Below, piece by piece: positions 42,835 through 50,701 of a stretch of 64,000 nucleotides of DNA. How positions within the stretch are numbered: the first letter of the stretch is position 1; the number at the start of each line of letters is the position of its first letter. The stretch comes from Clostridia bacterium (GTDB lineage Bacteria; Bacillota; Clostridia; Christensenellales; CAG-138): positions 537,096 to 601,095 of the forward strand of contig JAFYOP010000004.1 in assembly GCA_017547885.1 (NCBI GenBank), in the 5' to 3' direction. The notes below the pieces were generated by a model, which ran no database searches, had not been told where the DNA came from, and saw only the letters and a program-made list of their open reading frames with translations. Position numbers and translations under genes: made by a program.

Positions 42835-45813
42835 ATGACCCGTCGTTCCTTTTTTGTTTTCGCCGCAGTATTTATGACGATATTGATGGCGTTTTCATTT
42901 GCCTTGGCAACAGATACCGTTACGGTAGCAAATAACGATAACAGCCTGCGCGCCGGTCTTTATGGCGGATCGACACTTTCAGATAAAATTACGGGGACTC
43001 ACAGCAAGGATGGCGAGTGGGATATATTTACCTTTACTATAAATAGTCCCCTTGCAGAGTCAGATTGGAAAAAAACTGATACCCATTATCCTGATGGGCT
43101 TTTTGATATCCGGGTAGAGATAAAAGCGCCTGATAATGCAGAAAGATGTAAGAGGTATTATCCAGATAATACTGTAGGCAATGAAACCATAATTGAAGGT
43201 GGGTATATAAGCATACAGAACGCTCTCCCCAAAGGAGATCACATTGGTATGCGCTCTTTTGATTTAAAGCTTGAGTGGTTAAATGGTTCGGATGAGATAT
43301 TTCAGACAACGTATCCAAAGATAAGATGCATCATCATCGACGATTCCGCTCCCAAGCCTGTCCCCCAAAACCGTATAAATGCAGGCATGGACAGTGCGCT
43401 TAAGCGTGATGGCGCGGTTGTTTATCCTTACGGACAAAGTGCATCTGTTGCAATAACCGCTCCCAATGGCGCAGCTTACTATTCTCTGAATAACAGCACA
43501 GATAAGACGGCGGTAACCAACGGAACCGCAAGCATTGCTTCTGCTGAGGGCGCTGCATATACCATAAACTGGTATGGCGGTGAAACCGGTGAAAGCTTCA
43601 TCAAAGCGGAGACCCTTTCCGTAAGCTTCTACTACGAGCCCGTGCCTGTAAGCTGGCTCAATATGGGATTCAGCGACAAATGGGAGAACGTTACTACTAC
43701 TGTACCCCAATACGATGGCAATATAACCGGCGATCTGGTATTTGAGTTTAATCTTACAGATGCGCAGTGGCAGGAGCTGCTGTACAATTCCGTGGATTCA
43801 CAGTATCTCCATTGGCCCTTTGAAATCAAGCTGCCCGAAGAAGCAGCAGAACTGTCCAACGTAGGTACATACTATAAGAACGAAGAGGGAATCGACTTTA
43901 TTTTAGTTGCGAACTACTTTGAATCATATGACGTAATAGGCTGGCCTATAGAGATAGCTAACGTATCCACCGACGGAAACAAGGCCATAGTAACCCCGAA
44001 GAATTTCGACGGAACGTACCTTTTCAAGTGGAAAGCTGAAAATGGTGTGGAGCATTTCCACCAGATCAATTTCCAAATAAAGCATGCTTCCGAAGCTGCA
44101 GTTGTAGTGGATTCCGTTGAGCCCGGCAAAAGCCGTATTGCATTCAACGTGGGTAAACTTGATGGCGTAACCTATGAATATCAGGATGGCGTGGTTACCT
44201 ATTCCATCAATGAAGAGCCGGAATCTCCTGCCGAAATCATAACCACCGTTGAGCGTCCCGATGCTGATGTGGTACAGGTAAAAGTAATCAATACTATGAA
44301 CGGTCAGAGCGCGATACATAACCTTGACGAAACCCATACAGCCGCAGTATTGGGTATTCCTGCCCATGAAGGCCAAGAGGGGATGATCACCTACAAGCTT
44401 GAATGGCTGAACAGCAATGGAGGGTTAGAGTCGTCTGATCTTATCACCGTTAAGGTGCTGCCCATTTATGCAGGCGTATGGATGGATAAATACTGGGCGC
44501 CAGTGGGAGATGCAGGTCTTGTGGAAGATAACGGGCTGTCCGAGCATCTTACATATAAAAACGGCGGCTGGACATTCAAAGTGGATCCCACCAGCAAGAA
44601 TACTCTGGATGTAGAGCGGCTCAGCACCAATGAACGCCTTATATACATACCTGTTCCTGATGGAGCTGAGTATTTCAGGATGACGAGCGGCGAATCCTCC
44701 CTGTACTGGTATGATGGGGCAGATGGCGACAAGGAGTTTCTCGAAAAAGGAATGCTGATACCCATAAAAGATGCGGATGGCGAAACAAGTATGCGGCTTG
44801 TGGAAGTAAATGGACAGAGGGCTTTGGCTGCTCATTTCGGCAGTATATTCACAAAATCCAGCTTCAAGGACGGTAATCTTGATGTATATGTGGTAAATGA
44901 TGACGTTACCGGCCATGCCACATACAGGATAATCGAATGGTTTAATAAGGACCGGGAGCAGTTGATGTTTGGAGAAAATAATGATAAGTGCGGCCATTAC
45001 ATCTACATGGAAAAGAAGCCTTATATGCAGACCGCAGAAACAGAGCTGGAATTCGATAAATATGCTTCTGTAACCCCCAAGCCCGGAGAAGCTTATGCCA
45101 TTGTTTGGGAGTGTGATGCGGATAAGCAGGATGAACTTAAAGGGCTTAAGTTCCGCTGCGAGGTTCCTTTGCAGAAAGATACTCACGAAAACCACAAATA
45201 TGTGTACCAGAAGCTTGACCTTATTGATGCTGATGGCAATGTGGTAGAGCTGCCTGCGGGAACCACAATAAAGGTAGTGCTGCCCTATCCAGAGGGGCTG
45301 AACAAGAGCAACACAAAGCTTGAGTTCTTTGATGTATGGCACTATGAAGATGAGAGCCACGGCAAGCATGAAAGCATGTGCAAAAATGGTTCACTTGCGA
45401 TGGAGGATATTGGTATAACCTTCATTACGGATTCCTTCAGTCCCTTCCTTCTCAGCTATGAGCCGAGAGAGACGTCCGCCTCCTCCGGCGGCTCCGGTAT
45501 CTCTGTCACCTACAACGGCGGCAACAGCTTCAGCACTTCCAAGTCCGCTGTGCCCACCTCCGTTGAGATAGACGGCGAACCTGTAAGCTTTATCGGCGAC
45601 GGCCGTAGCTTTACCGTAAGCAGCATACCCGCAGGGGCAAAGTGGATAACCGTAAAATGGAACTCCACCAGCGTTACCACTAACTTTGCTCCCGATGGAA
45701 ATGTGGTAAGTGCGGGGATTGAGATTCCCAAAACCGGCGATATATCCCTGCTTATGCCGGTGCTGGCGCTCATTGGAGCGGCGGCAGCACGGTGCAGAAG
45801 ATCATCAAAATAG
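42835..45813 (+). CDS. Large surface protein with complete sortase signal
   Basis: A 992-residue secreted protein. A signal peptide (RSFFVFAAVFMTILMAFSF...) follows ATG 42835, which has GATGGAGG upstream; an ATG at 42820 is in frame but closer to no ribosome-binding site. Several Ig-like beta-domains of about 100 residues follow. The C-terminal module (SVTYNGGNSFSTSKSAVPTS) is shared with the surface proteins at 5684 and 10422. The end is a full cell-wall sorting signal: IPKTGD, a hydrophobic segment (SLLMPVLALIGAAAA) and a basic tail (RCRRSSK). No sortase gene lies in the window. Confidence 0.88.
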   Translation: MTRRSFFVFAAVFMTILMAFSFALATDTVTVANNDNSLRAGLYGGSTLSDKITGTHSKDGEWDIFTFTINSPLAESDWKKTDTHYPDGLFDIRVEIKAPDNAERCKRYYPDNTVGNETIIEGGYISIQNALPKGDHIGMRSFDLKLEWLNGSDEIFQTTYPKIRCIIIDDSAPKPVPQNRINAGMDSALKRDGAVVYPYGQSASVAITAPNGAAYYSLNNSTDKTAVTNGTASIASAEGAAYTINWYGGETGESFIKAETLSVSFYYEPVPVSWLNMGFSDKWENVTTTVPQYDGNITGDLVFEFNLTDAQWQELLYNSVDSQYLHWPFEIKLPEEAAELSNVGTYYKNEEGIDFILVANYFESYDVIGWPIEIANVSTDGNKAIVTPKNFDGTYLFKWKAENGVEHFHQINFQIKHASEAAVVVDSVEPGKSRIAFNVGKLDGVTYEYQDGVVTYSINEEPESPAEIITTVERPDADVVQVKVINTMNGQSAIHNLDETHTAAVLGIPAHEGQEGMITYKLEWLNSNGGLESSDLITVKVLPIYAGVWMDKYWAPVGDAGLVEDNGLSEHLTYKNGGWTFKVDPTSKNTLDVERLSTNERLIYIPVPDGAEYFRMTSGESSLYWYDGADGDKEFLEKGMLIPIKDADGETSMRLVEVNGQRALAAHFGSIFTKSSFKDGNLDVYVVNDDVTGHATYRIIEWFNKDREQLMFGENNDKCGHYIYMEKKPYMQTAETELEFDKYASVTPKPGEAYAIVWECDADKQDELKGLKFRCEVPLQKDTHENHKYVYQKLDLIDADGNVVELPAGTTIKVVLPYPEGLNKSNTKLEFFDVWHYEDESHGKHESMCKNGSLAMEDIGITFITDSFSPFLLSYEPRETSASSGGSGISVTYNGGNSFSTSKSAVPTSVEIDGEPVSFIGDGRSFTVSSIPAGAKWITVKWNSTSVTTNFAPDGNVVSAGIEIPKTGDISLLMPVLALIGAAAARCRRSSK

Positions 45814-45825
45814 CATAAAGCAAAG

Positions 45826-45850
45826 CGGCCATCCGAAAGGGTGGCCGTTC
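45826..45850 (+). terminator. Terminator of the large surface protein
   Basis: A 9-bp stem with one wobble (CGGCCATCC / GGGTGGCCG) around a GAAA loop. The T tract is weak (TTCACTATT). Confidence 0.55.
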
Positions 45851-45867
45851 ACTATTATGGTGAAGAA

Positions 45868-45897
45868 AAGGACGCTGATGAAAATCAACGTCCTTTG
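45868..45897 (-). terminator. Terminator of the leftward acyltransferase copy 2
   Basis: AAGGACG-TGAT / ATCA-CGTCCTT stem around GAAA; T-rich on the minus strand. It parallels the stem behind acyltransferase copy 1. Confidence 0.55.
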
Positions 45898-45901
45898 TGC
45901 G

Positions 45902-46606
45902 TTACATGCTTGCGTATTCGCGATTTAGCTGATTGAGGCGGTCGCGGAAGAAGCCGGCTACCATTTCATCGGAGTTGACTCCCTGGCTGTGAAGCTCTCT
46001 CAGGTATACGGGACGTCCTATTATCATGAGGTTGCGCTTGCCGTTGTAGTATACGGGGCAGATGGGCACCTCACGTCCTGTTTTGCTCTGAAAACGCCTT
46101 GCCAGCAGGACAAAGCCGCGGTGGAAACGGTCGATATTTTCGCAATAGCCCACATCTTCGGAGTTTTCCTGGAAGATGAGGACGTTGTTGCCGTCCTGCA
46201 TTGCCTGAATGCTGTGCTTGATGGTAGAGCTGAGGCGAATATCCTTGTATGTGGGGATAAGCTCGGCGACGCAATATACCATTTTAGATATAACGCAGAA
46301 AGGAGTGGCAATAAGGAAGGACTTAAGGGGACTGAATTTCAGCTTTTTTCTGTAAAAAGTATGGTACAGGTAATTCCAGCGCTCGGATATATTTCCGCAC
46401 ATTTCGTATGTACCCCATGGCACAAAGCGGCGGGGAAAGTAAAGCCCATATGTAAACGGGCCGTTTGCGGCGGCATGGTTGGCGACATAAATGGTAGGCT
46501 GGTCATAATCGCCGCCAAGCTCTATTATAGCGGGCTTTTTCTTAAACAGGAGGAATACTGATTTTAATCTGTCGAATATGGGATGTTTAGACTTTTCCAT
46601 AAGCAT
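45902..46606 (-). CDS. PlsC-like acyltransferase, atypical (copy 2)
   Basis: A 234-residue paralog of the 12574-13272 gene, with very high identity along its length (YVANHAAANGPFTY, CGNISERWNYLYH, SEDVGYCENIDRFHRGFVLL). The same His-X3-Asn replaces HX4D, and the second block reads LIFQENSED, so even the Pro of FPE is lost here. It is convergent with the large surface protein, just as copy 1 is convergent with surface protein 2. The upstream noncoding sequence is also alike. The pattern indicates a segmental duplication. Confidence 0.84.
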   Translation of the reverse strand: MLMEKSKHPIFDRLKSVFLLFKKKPAIIELGGDYDQPTIYVANHAAANGPFTYGLYFPRRFVPWGTYEMCGNISERWNYLYHTFYRKKLKFSPLKSFLIATPFCVISKMVYCVAELIPTYKDIRLSSTIKHSIQAMQDGNNVLIFQENSEDVGYCENIDRFHRGFVLLARRFQSKTGREVPICPVYYNGKRNLMIIGRPVYLRELHSQGVNSDEMVAGFFRDRLNQLNREYASM

Positions 46607-47102
46607 CCTCCCATGAAAAACTAATAAATATACTAAATTTGTAGCATCTAAACAGAATAAGCGCCAGTATTTTATTTAAAAATTTGAATTATTCTTGTTG
46701 CGTGCATAGATACCCTATAGATATGCAAAAATTTTAACATTGTAATTGTTAATAGTTTTGAATAAAGTTATTGTATTTGGAAGAGGTAATCATGGAATGA
46801 GTTTTTATGCTTGATATGGTATATAAAAGTACCTACATACCCGAATTTCTGTGTTTTCCTTGTGTAAAGCAGGGAAGAGAGAGGCGCAGAATAAAACGAC
46901 TGACTAATTGGAAACATGATTTTTTAGAATTCCAATTAGCCAGTCGCTTCTTTTGTCGATTAAATTATGCTTTTTTTAGAAACTCAGCATCGCCCTCCTC
47001 AATTTACATCAGGGTTTCTGCATCAAGTGTTCCATACGAAAATGCGTGCTGCAAATCAAATACACGATGCATTGCTATGCTGCCCTATGCCCTCTGTTTC
47101 TT
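46607..47102. other. AT-rich intergenic stretch with a long inverted repeat
   Basis: No supported gene. The main feature is an inverted repeat of 17-nt arms (CGACTGACTAATTGGAA at 46897-46913 and its near-complement 46930-46946) followed by TTCTTTTG. It could act as a terminator or be a remnant of a mobile element end. Confidence 0.45.
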
Positions 47103-47395
47103 TCAAATTCTATCGACTGCCACGCAAATCGCTATGGTAATTAGCATATCAGGCAGGGTATTGCCTACAACAATGTCAACGCGCATAAGCAACCTGTAAA
47201 TGATGAAGCCCGCAAGCCAAACTGCAAGGTTTCGAATATTGAAGGCGCTTTCTTCCGTATTCTGTTTTAAGATAAAGAAATCCGCAATCTGAATAGCGAT
47301 CATGGGCGCAAATACCGAGCCGATGAAGTAGAGAAAATCGGTAATATCGTAAAGGGGAAGGAAAATCGCCCCGAAGGTACCGATAAAGTATCAAA
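47103..47395 (-). pseudogene. C-terminal remnant of a CytX/CodB-type permease
   Basis: Reading the minus strand from about 47393 without a start codon gives FIGTFGAIFLPLYDITDFLY, then GSVFAPMIAIQIADFFILK and several hydrophobic segments to the stop at 47103. This pattern matches the last membrane helices of nucleobase:cation symporter-1 proteins such as CytX, the HMP transporter. The N-terminal three quarters are gone and no start or promoter remains. Confidence 0.7.
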
Positions 47396-47687
47396 ATACT
47401 GGATACTGAAAGAAGTATCAGGCGTTATTTTACGGAATACAATTTGGCTCAGTTTTATGCTCGTCGCAACAATCCCTTTATACTCATTATAACTCCTATT
47501 CAGCAGCTCGAGACGATTTACACTGTGGGGGTATCAACAAGCGCATGCGCCGTAGTTGATGCAGTTTTCTATCGTCTTCGTATAGTGATGGTAGGGGAGA
47601 TGAAGGATTGATATAACATAAGCATAGATAAATGGGGATGATTAAGCTCATCCCTTTTTATTTTGCCTCAGCCGGAATACATTTTCG

Positions 47688-47716
47688 TTGACGAACAATA
47701 GTTCGAGGATTATAAT
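47688..47716 (+). promoter_or_regulatory. Promoter of the SOS cassette
   Basis: TTGACG (47688-47693) and TATAAT (47711-47716) with a 17-nt spacer; the SOS box overlaps the -35 end and spacer. Confidence 0.88.
47692..47705 (+). promoter_or_regulatory. SOS box (LexA operator)
   Basis: CGAACAATAGTTCG, a perfect match to the Gram-positive SOS consensus CGAAC-N4-GTTCG. Its position inside the promoter would block RNA polymerase. Confidence 0.9.
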
Positions 47717-47760
47717 TTGGATAACGGAACTTAATTCCTTGTATGAGAAGAGGTGCTTGC

Positions 47761-48381
47761 ATGAAGACGATGAAGCCTGAGTATTTTGCAAAACTGGAAA
47801 ACTATATCAATGAATACCAGCAAAAGCGGGGTTATTCTCCATCCATCAGCGACATGGTGAGGGACCTTGAGATACCCAAAACCACAGTGCACAGATACCT
47901 GACCCACATGAAGGAAAACGGCATGCTGGAGATAAACGGCCGGGGAAAGATCGCCACGCGGGACATGGCAAAGACCAGCCGTGATACCATCCGGATCCCG
48001 ATCCTTGGCGCCGTATCCTGCGGTATCCCCAAGTATGCGGAAGAAAACATACAGGAATATGTGCAGGCACCTGTCGCCTGGTTTGGTTCAGACGATTTCT
48101 TTGCCCTCCGTGCAGACGGTGAATCCATGCTCAATGCCGGTATAAGCCATGGGGATTTGGTGATCATCCGCAGGCAGGAATATGCGGAGCCTGGGCAGAT
48201 AGTGGTTGCCCTTATCGATAACGAAGAAGCAACCCTTAAAAGATACTGCCCAAATGAAGATAAACAGCATATAGACCTTGTGCCGGAAAATGATAATTTC
48301 AATGTGCGAACTGTGGACCTGAACTGTGAAACTCTGGTCATTCAGGGTGTGGCGGTCAAAGTATTAAGAGATTTGGAGTGA
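47761..48381 (+). CDS. LexA-family repressor
   Basis: A 206-residue LexA-like protein. The N-terminal winged helix (YSPSISDMVRDLEIPKTTVH) is followed by the autocleavage site AVSCGIP (Cys87-Gly88, replacing the usual Ala-Gly), catalytic Ser122 in DGESML and Lys160 in EEATLKR. An ATG at 47743 is in frame, but ATG 47761 has AGAAGAGGTG six bases upstream. A perfect SOS box in its own promoter implies autoregulation. It may be the chromosomal LexA or a dedicated regulator of the polymerase cassette that follows 6 nt later. Confidence 0.9.
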   Translation: MKTMKPEYFAKLENYINEYQQKRGYSPSISDMVRDLEIPKTTVHRYLTHMKENGMLEINGRGKIATRDMAKTSRDTIRIPILGAVSCGIPKYAEENIQEYVQAPVAWFGSDDFFALRADGESMLNAGISHGDLVIIRRQEYAEPGQIVVALIDNEEATLKRYCPNEDKQHIDLVPENDNFNVRTVDLNCETLVIQGVAVKVLRDLE

Positions 48382-48387
48382 TTTGAT

Positions 48388-49677
48388 ATGACCGCTCAAG
48401 AAAGCACATTCTTTTGTATAGACATGAAGACCTTCTATGCGTCCGTTGAGTGTGCAGAGCGCGGTCTTAATCCCTTTGAAACCAATCTGGTGGTGGCAGA
48501 CCTGACCCGGTGCAAGAATGCCCTTTGCCTTGCCATCAGCCCCAAGCTGAAAGCGCAGGGGGTAAAGAACCGCTGCCGATTGTCGGATATACCAAAGGGG
48601 ATAAAATACGAGGTGGCTCCGCCCCGGATGCAGCTGTACATAGACTATGCTGCGGATATCTATGCTCTGTATCTCAACTACTTCGACGCCGCGGATATTC
48701 ACGTGTACTCCATTGATGAGTCATTTATAGATGTCACGGGGTATCTGCCCACATATAAGAAAACGCCTAAGGAACTTGCAAAGTTCATAATGAACGAGAT
48801 CGCAGATAAGCTGCACATACCTTCTACCGTTGGTATAGGAACAAACCTGTATCTCGCTAAAATCGCTCTGGACATCACCGCAAAGCACTCCAGAGATCAC
48901 ATAGGCTATCTCACAGAAGAACTATATAAAGAAACCCTGTGGGATCACAAGCCCATCACGGACTTCTGGCAGATAGCCGGCGGCACAGCAAGGCGCCTTG
49001 CCAGGTTTGGCATTACCACTATGCGGGGAATTGCCAACTGCCCCCAAGACCTGCTGTACAGGGTATTCGGCATAAATGCGGAGCTGCTGATCGACCACGC
49101 ATGGGGCAGGGAGAGCTGCCGCATCTCTGATATCAAAAGCTACAAGCCCAAGAGCAAATCCGTATCCTTTTCCCAGATACTTCCAAGGGACTACACCTAT
49201 GAGGAAGCAAGGATAGTCATGATAGAAATGGCCTATCACGGCTGTCAGCAGCTGATGAAGCGCAAGGTCATAGCGGGAAAGGTTTGGGTAGGGGTAGGCT
49301 ATTCAAAGGATATGCACGAGACTACCGGAGCGGCAGTGAGGCTGTCCAATGCTACTGCGCTGCCATCCAAGATCAAGCCTGCTGTTGTGGAGGCCTTTGC
49401 AGAAGCCGCCATACGGAATATCCCCATCCGCAGGCTGCTTATCAGCTTCGGGGATGTGTGCGATGAGGGCTGCGAGGGTTATGACCTTTTCACCGACTGG
49501 AACAGCGTGGAAAGGGAGAAGACAAGGGAGAGGACTGTGCTGGATATTGCCGAAAGGTATGGCAAGAACGCCGTACTGCGTGGCATAAATTATGTAGAAG
49601 GGGCCACACAGCGTGAGCGAAACGAGATGATTGGAGGTCACAGAGCAGGCTATGATGACCCGAGAACAACGGGCTAA
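48388..49677 (+). CDS. Y-family DNA polymerase, UmuC/UvrX-like
   Basis: A 429-residue translesion polymerase of the UmuC type common on Bacillota chromosomes and mobile elements. It begins FFCIDMKTFYASVECAERG (metal-binding Asp, steric-gate-type Phe-Tyr), has the catalytic IDESFIDVTGY motif near residue 111, GIGTNLYLAKIALD and a thumb region with the helix-hairpin-helix ITTMRGIANC. It is transcribed with the LexA-like gene and overlaps the YolD-like gene. It is clearly different from the DinB at 8838 (ca. 420 residues, other motif set). Confidence 0.93.
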   Translation: MTAQESTFFCIDMKTFYASVECAERGLNPFETNLVVADLTRCKNALCLAISPKLKAQGVKNRCRLSDIPKGIKYEVAPPRMQLYIDYAADIYALYLNYFDAADIHVYSIDESFIDVTGYLPTYKKTPKELAKFIMNEIADKLHIPSTVGIGTNLYLAKIALDITAKHSRDHIGYLTEELYKETLWDHKPITDFWQIAGGTARRLARFGITTMRGIANCPQDLLYRVFGINAELLIDHAWGRESCRISDIKSYKPKSKSVSFSQILPRDYTYEEARIVMIEMAYHGCQQLMKRKVIAGKVWVGVGYSKDMHETTGAAVRLSNATALPSKIKPAVVEAFAEAAIRNIPIRRLLISFGDVCDEGCEGYDLFTDWNSVEREKTRERTVLDIAERYGKNAVLRGINYVEGATQRERNEMIGGHRAGYDDPRTTG

Positions 49678-49981
49678 GCAATTTATGCCCTTCGATGCCA
49701 TGAAAGGCTTGCAGGAAGCGCTGCGGGACCGTGAGGAGCGGCATGCAAGGGTTGAGCGTCATGGCATATCCGAGGAGGAGCAGGAAGCGCTTTCGAATGT
49801 GCTGAACAGGCTCAGCAAGGGAGACAAGATACGAATCAGTTATTACTGCCGTTTTCACGACGTGGAAAAGGCCGGTACTGTGACGGCTGTTAATTACGCA
49901 TATCGTTTTCTGAAAGTGGATGAGGAAAAGATAGTGTTTGATGATGTTTACGGGATCACTATGATCGACACTTTGATTTGA
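49652..49981 (+). CDS. YolD-like protein
   Basis: A 109-residue member of the YolD-like family (MTREQRAKQFMPFDAMKGLQ... GDKIRISYYCRFHDVEKAGTV... VFDDVYGITMID). In Bacillota these small SOS-induced proteins are encoded right after a UmuC-type polymerase and are thought to be its accessory factor, functionally like UmuD. The ATG at 49652 lies within the end of the polymerase gene (26-nt overlap). Confidence 0.88.
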   Translation: MMTREQRAKQFMPFDAMKGLQEALRDREERHARVERHGISEEEQEALSNVLNRLSKGDKIRISYYCRFHDVEKAGTVTAVNYAYRFLKVDEEKIVFDDVYGITMIDTLI

Positions 49982-50005
49982 CAGTACTGTTCATTAGCAT
50001 ATGAG

Positions 50006-50040
50006 AAGGCCGCTGAGGGGTGGGTTCAGCGGCCTTTTGC
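50006..50040 (+). terminator. Terminator of the SOS cassette
   Basis: A perfect 11-bp stem (AAGGCCGCTGA / TCAGCGGCCTT) followed by TTGC. Confidence 0.8.
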
Positions 50041-50110
50041 TATACGTTATATACTGCAAGGAATAAAAGGCGGGAATACAATGCCGGATTAAGATGAACT
50101 CAAAACAATG

Positions 50111-50701
50111 CTATATTTCCAAATCAAATCTTTCATAGGCGTTTATTATCGTGGTGTCATCCTTGGTCAATATCCTTGGGATATCATGTCCGTAGTTGAG
50201 GTGAACATGGCTGTGTATAAAATACCGAGGCTTATACTCATCCATCAGCTCGGCAAAGCACTCAAAGCCTCTGTGGGCATAGTCAGTTCCGTCGCCGTAT
50301 CCCGCGGCCGGTGCATGAGTCAATACGATATCCACTCCGCCGGCTCTGCGGATTTTTCTTCGCAGCTTTCTTATGCGGCGGCGCATCTGACGCTCGCTGT
50401 ACTGGTGGGGACCGCCGCTGTATTTCGGGCAGCCGCCAAGGCCCAGAATTCGCAGGCCTTTACAGATCACCAGCTTATCTTCAATGCAGTCGCATCCTTC
50501 GGGCGGAAACTTTTTATAGGAGCTGTCGTGGTTTCCGTGCACATAAAGCAGGGGAGCCCGCGCCATGGTTACCACAAATGAGAGATACTCCGGTTTCAGA
50601 TCTCCGCTTGATAATATGATGTCATAATCGGAAAGCGCCCCGGGGCGATAGTAGTCCCACAGAAACGGGCACTCCCGATCTCCAAGCAGCAGCAGTTTCA
50701 C
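50111..50701 (-). CDS. Metallophosphoesterase
   Basis: A 196-residue calcineurin-like phosphoesterase. Metal-site motifs: SSGDLKPEYL, VHGNHDSSY, LTHAPA and FIHSHVHLNYG. The first motif is GDREC instead of D-X-H, so one metal ligand is altered. It may be a small nucleotide or phosphodiester phosphatase. The start overlaps the stop of the upstream BMP-domain gene by 4 nt, so the two proteins are translationally coupled and probably act together. Confidence 0.85.
   Translation of the reverse strand: MKLLLLGDRECPFLWDYYRPGALSDYDIILSSGDLKPEYLSFVVTMARAPLLYVHGNHDSSYKKFPPEGCDCIEDKLVICKGLRILGLGGCPKYSGGPHQYSERQMRRRIRKLRRKIRRAGGVDIVLTHAPAAGYGDGTDYAHRGFECFAELMDEYKPRYFIHSHVHLNYGHDIPRILTKDDTTIINAYERFDLEI

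Noticed and set aside
46807..47199. 130-codon plus-strand frame
   Set aside because: No ribosome-binding site or motif; it overlaps the long inverted repeat and the antisense CytX-like remnant.
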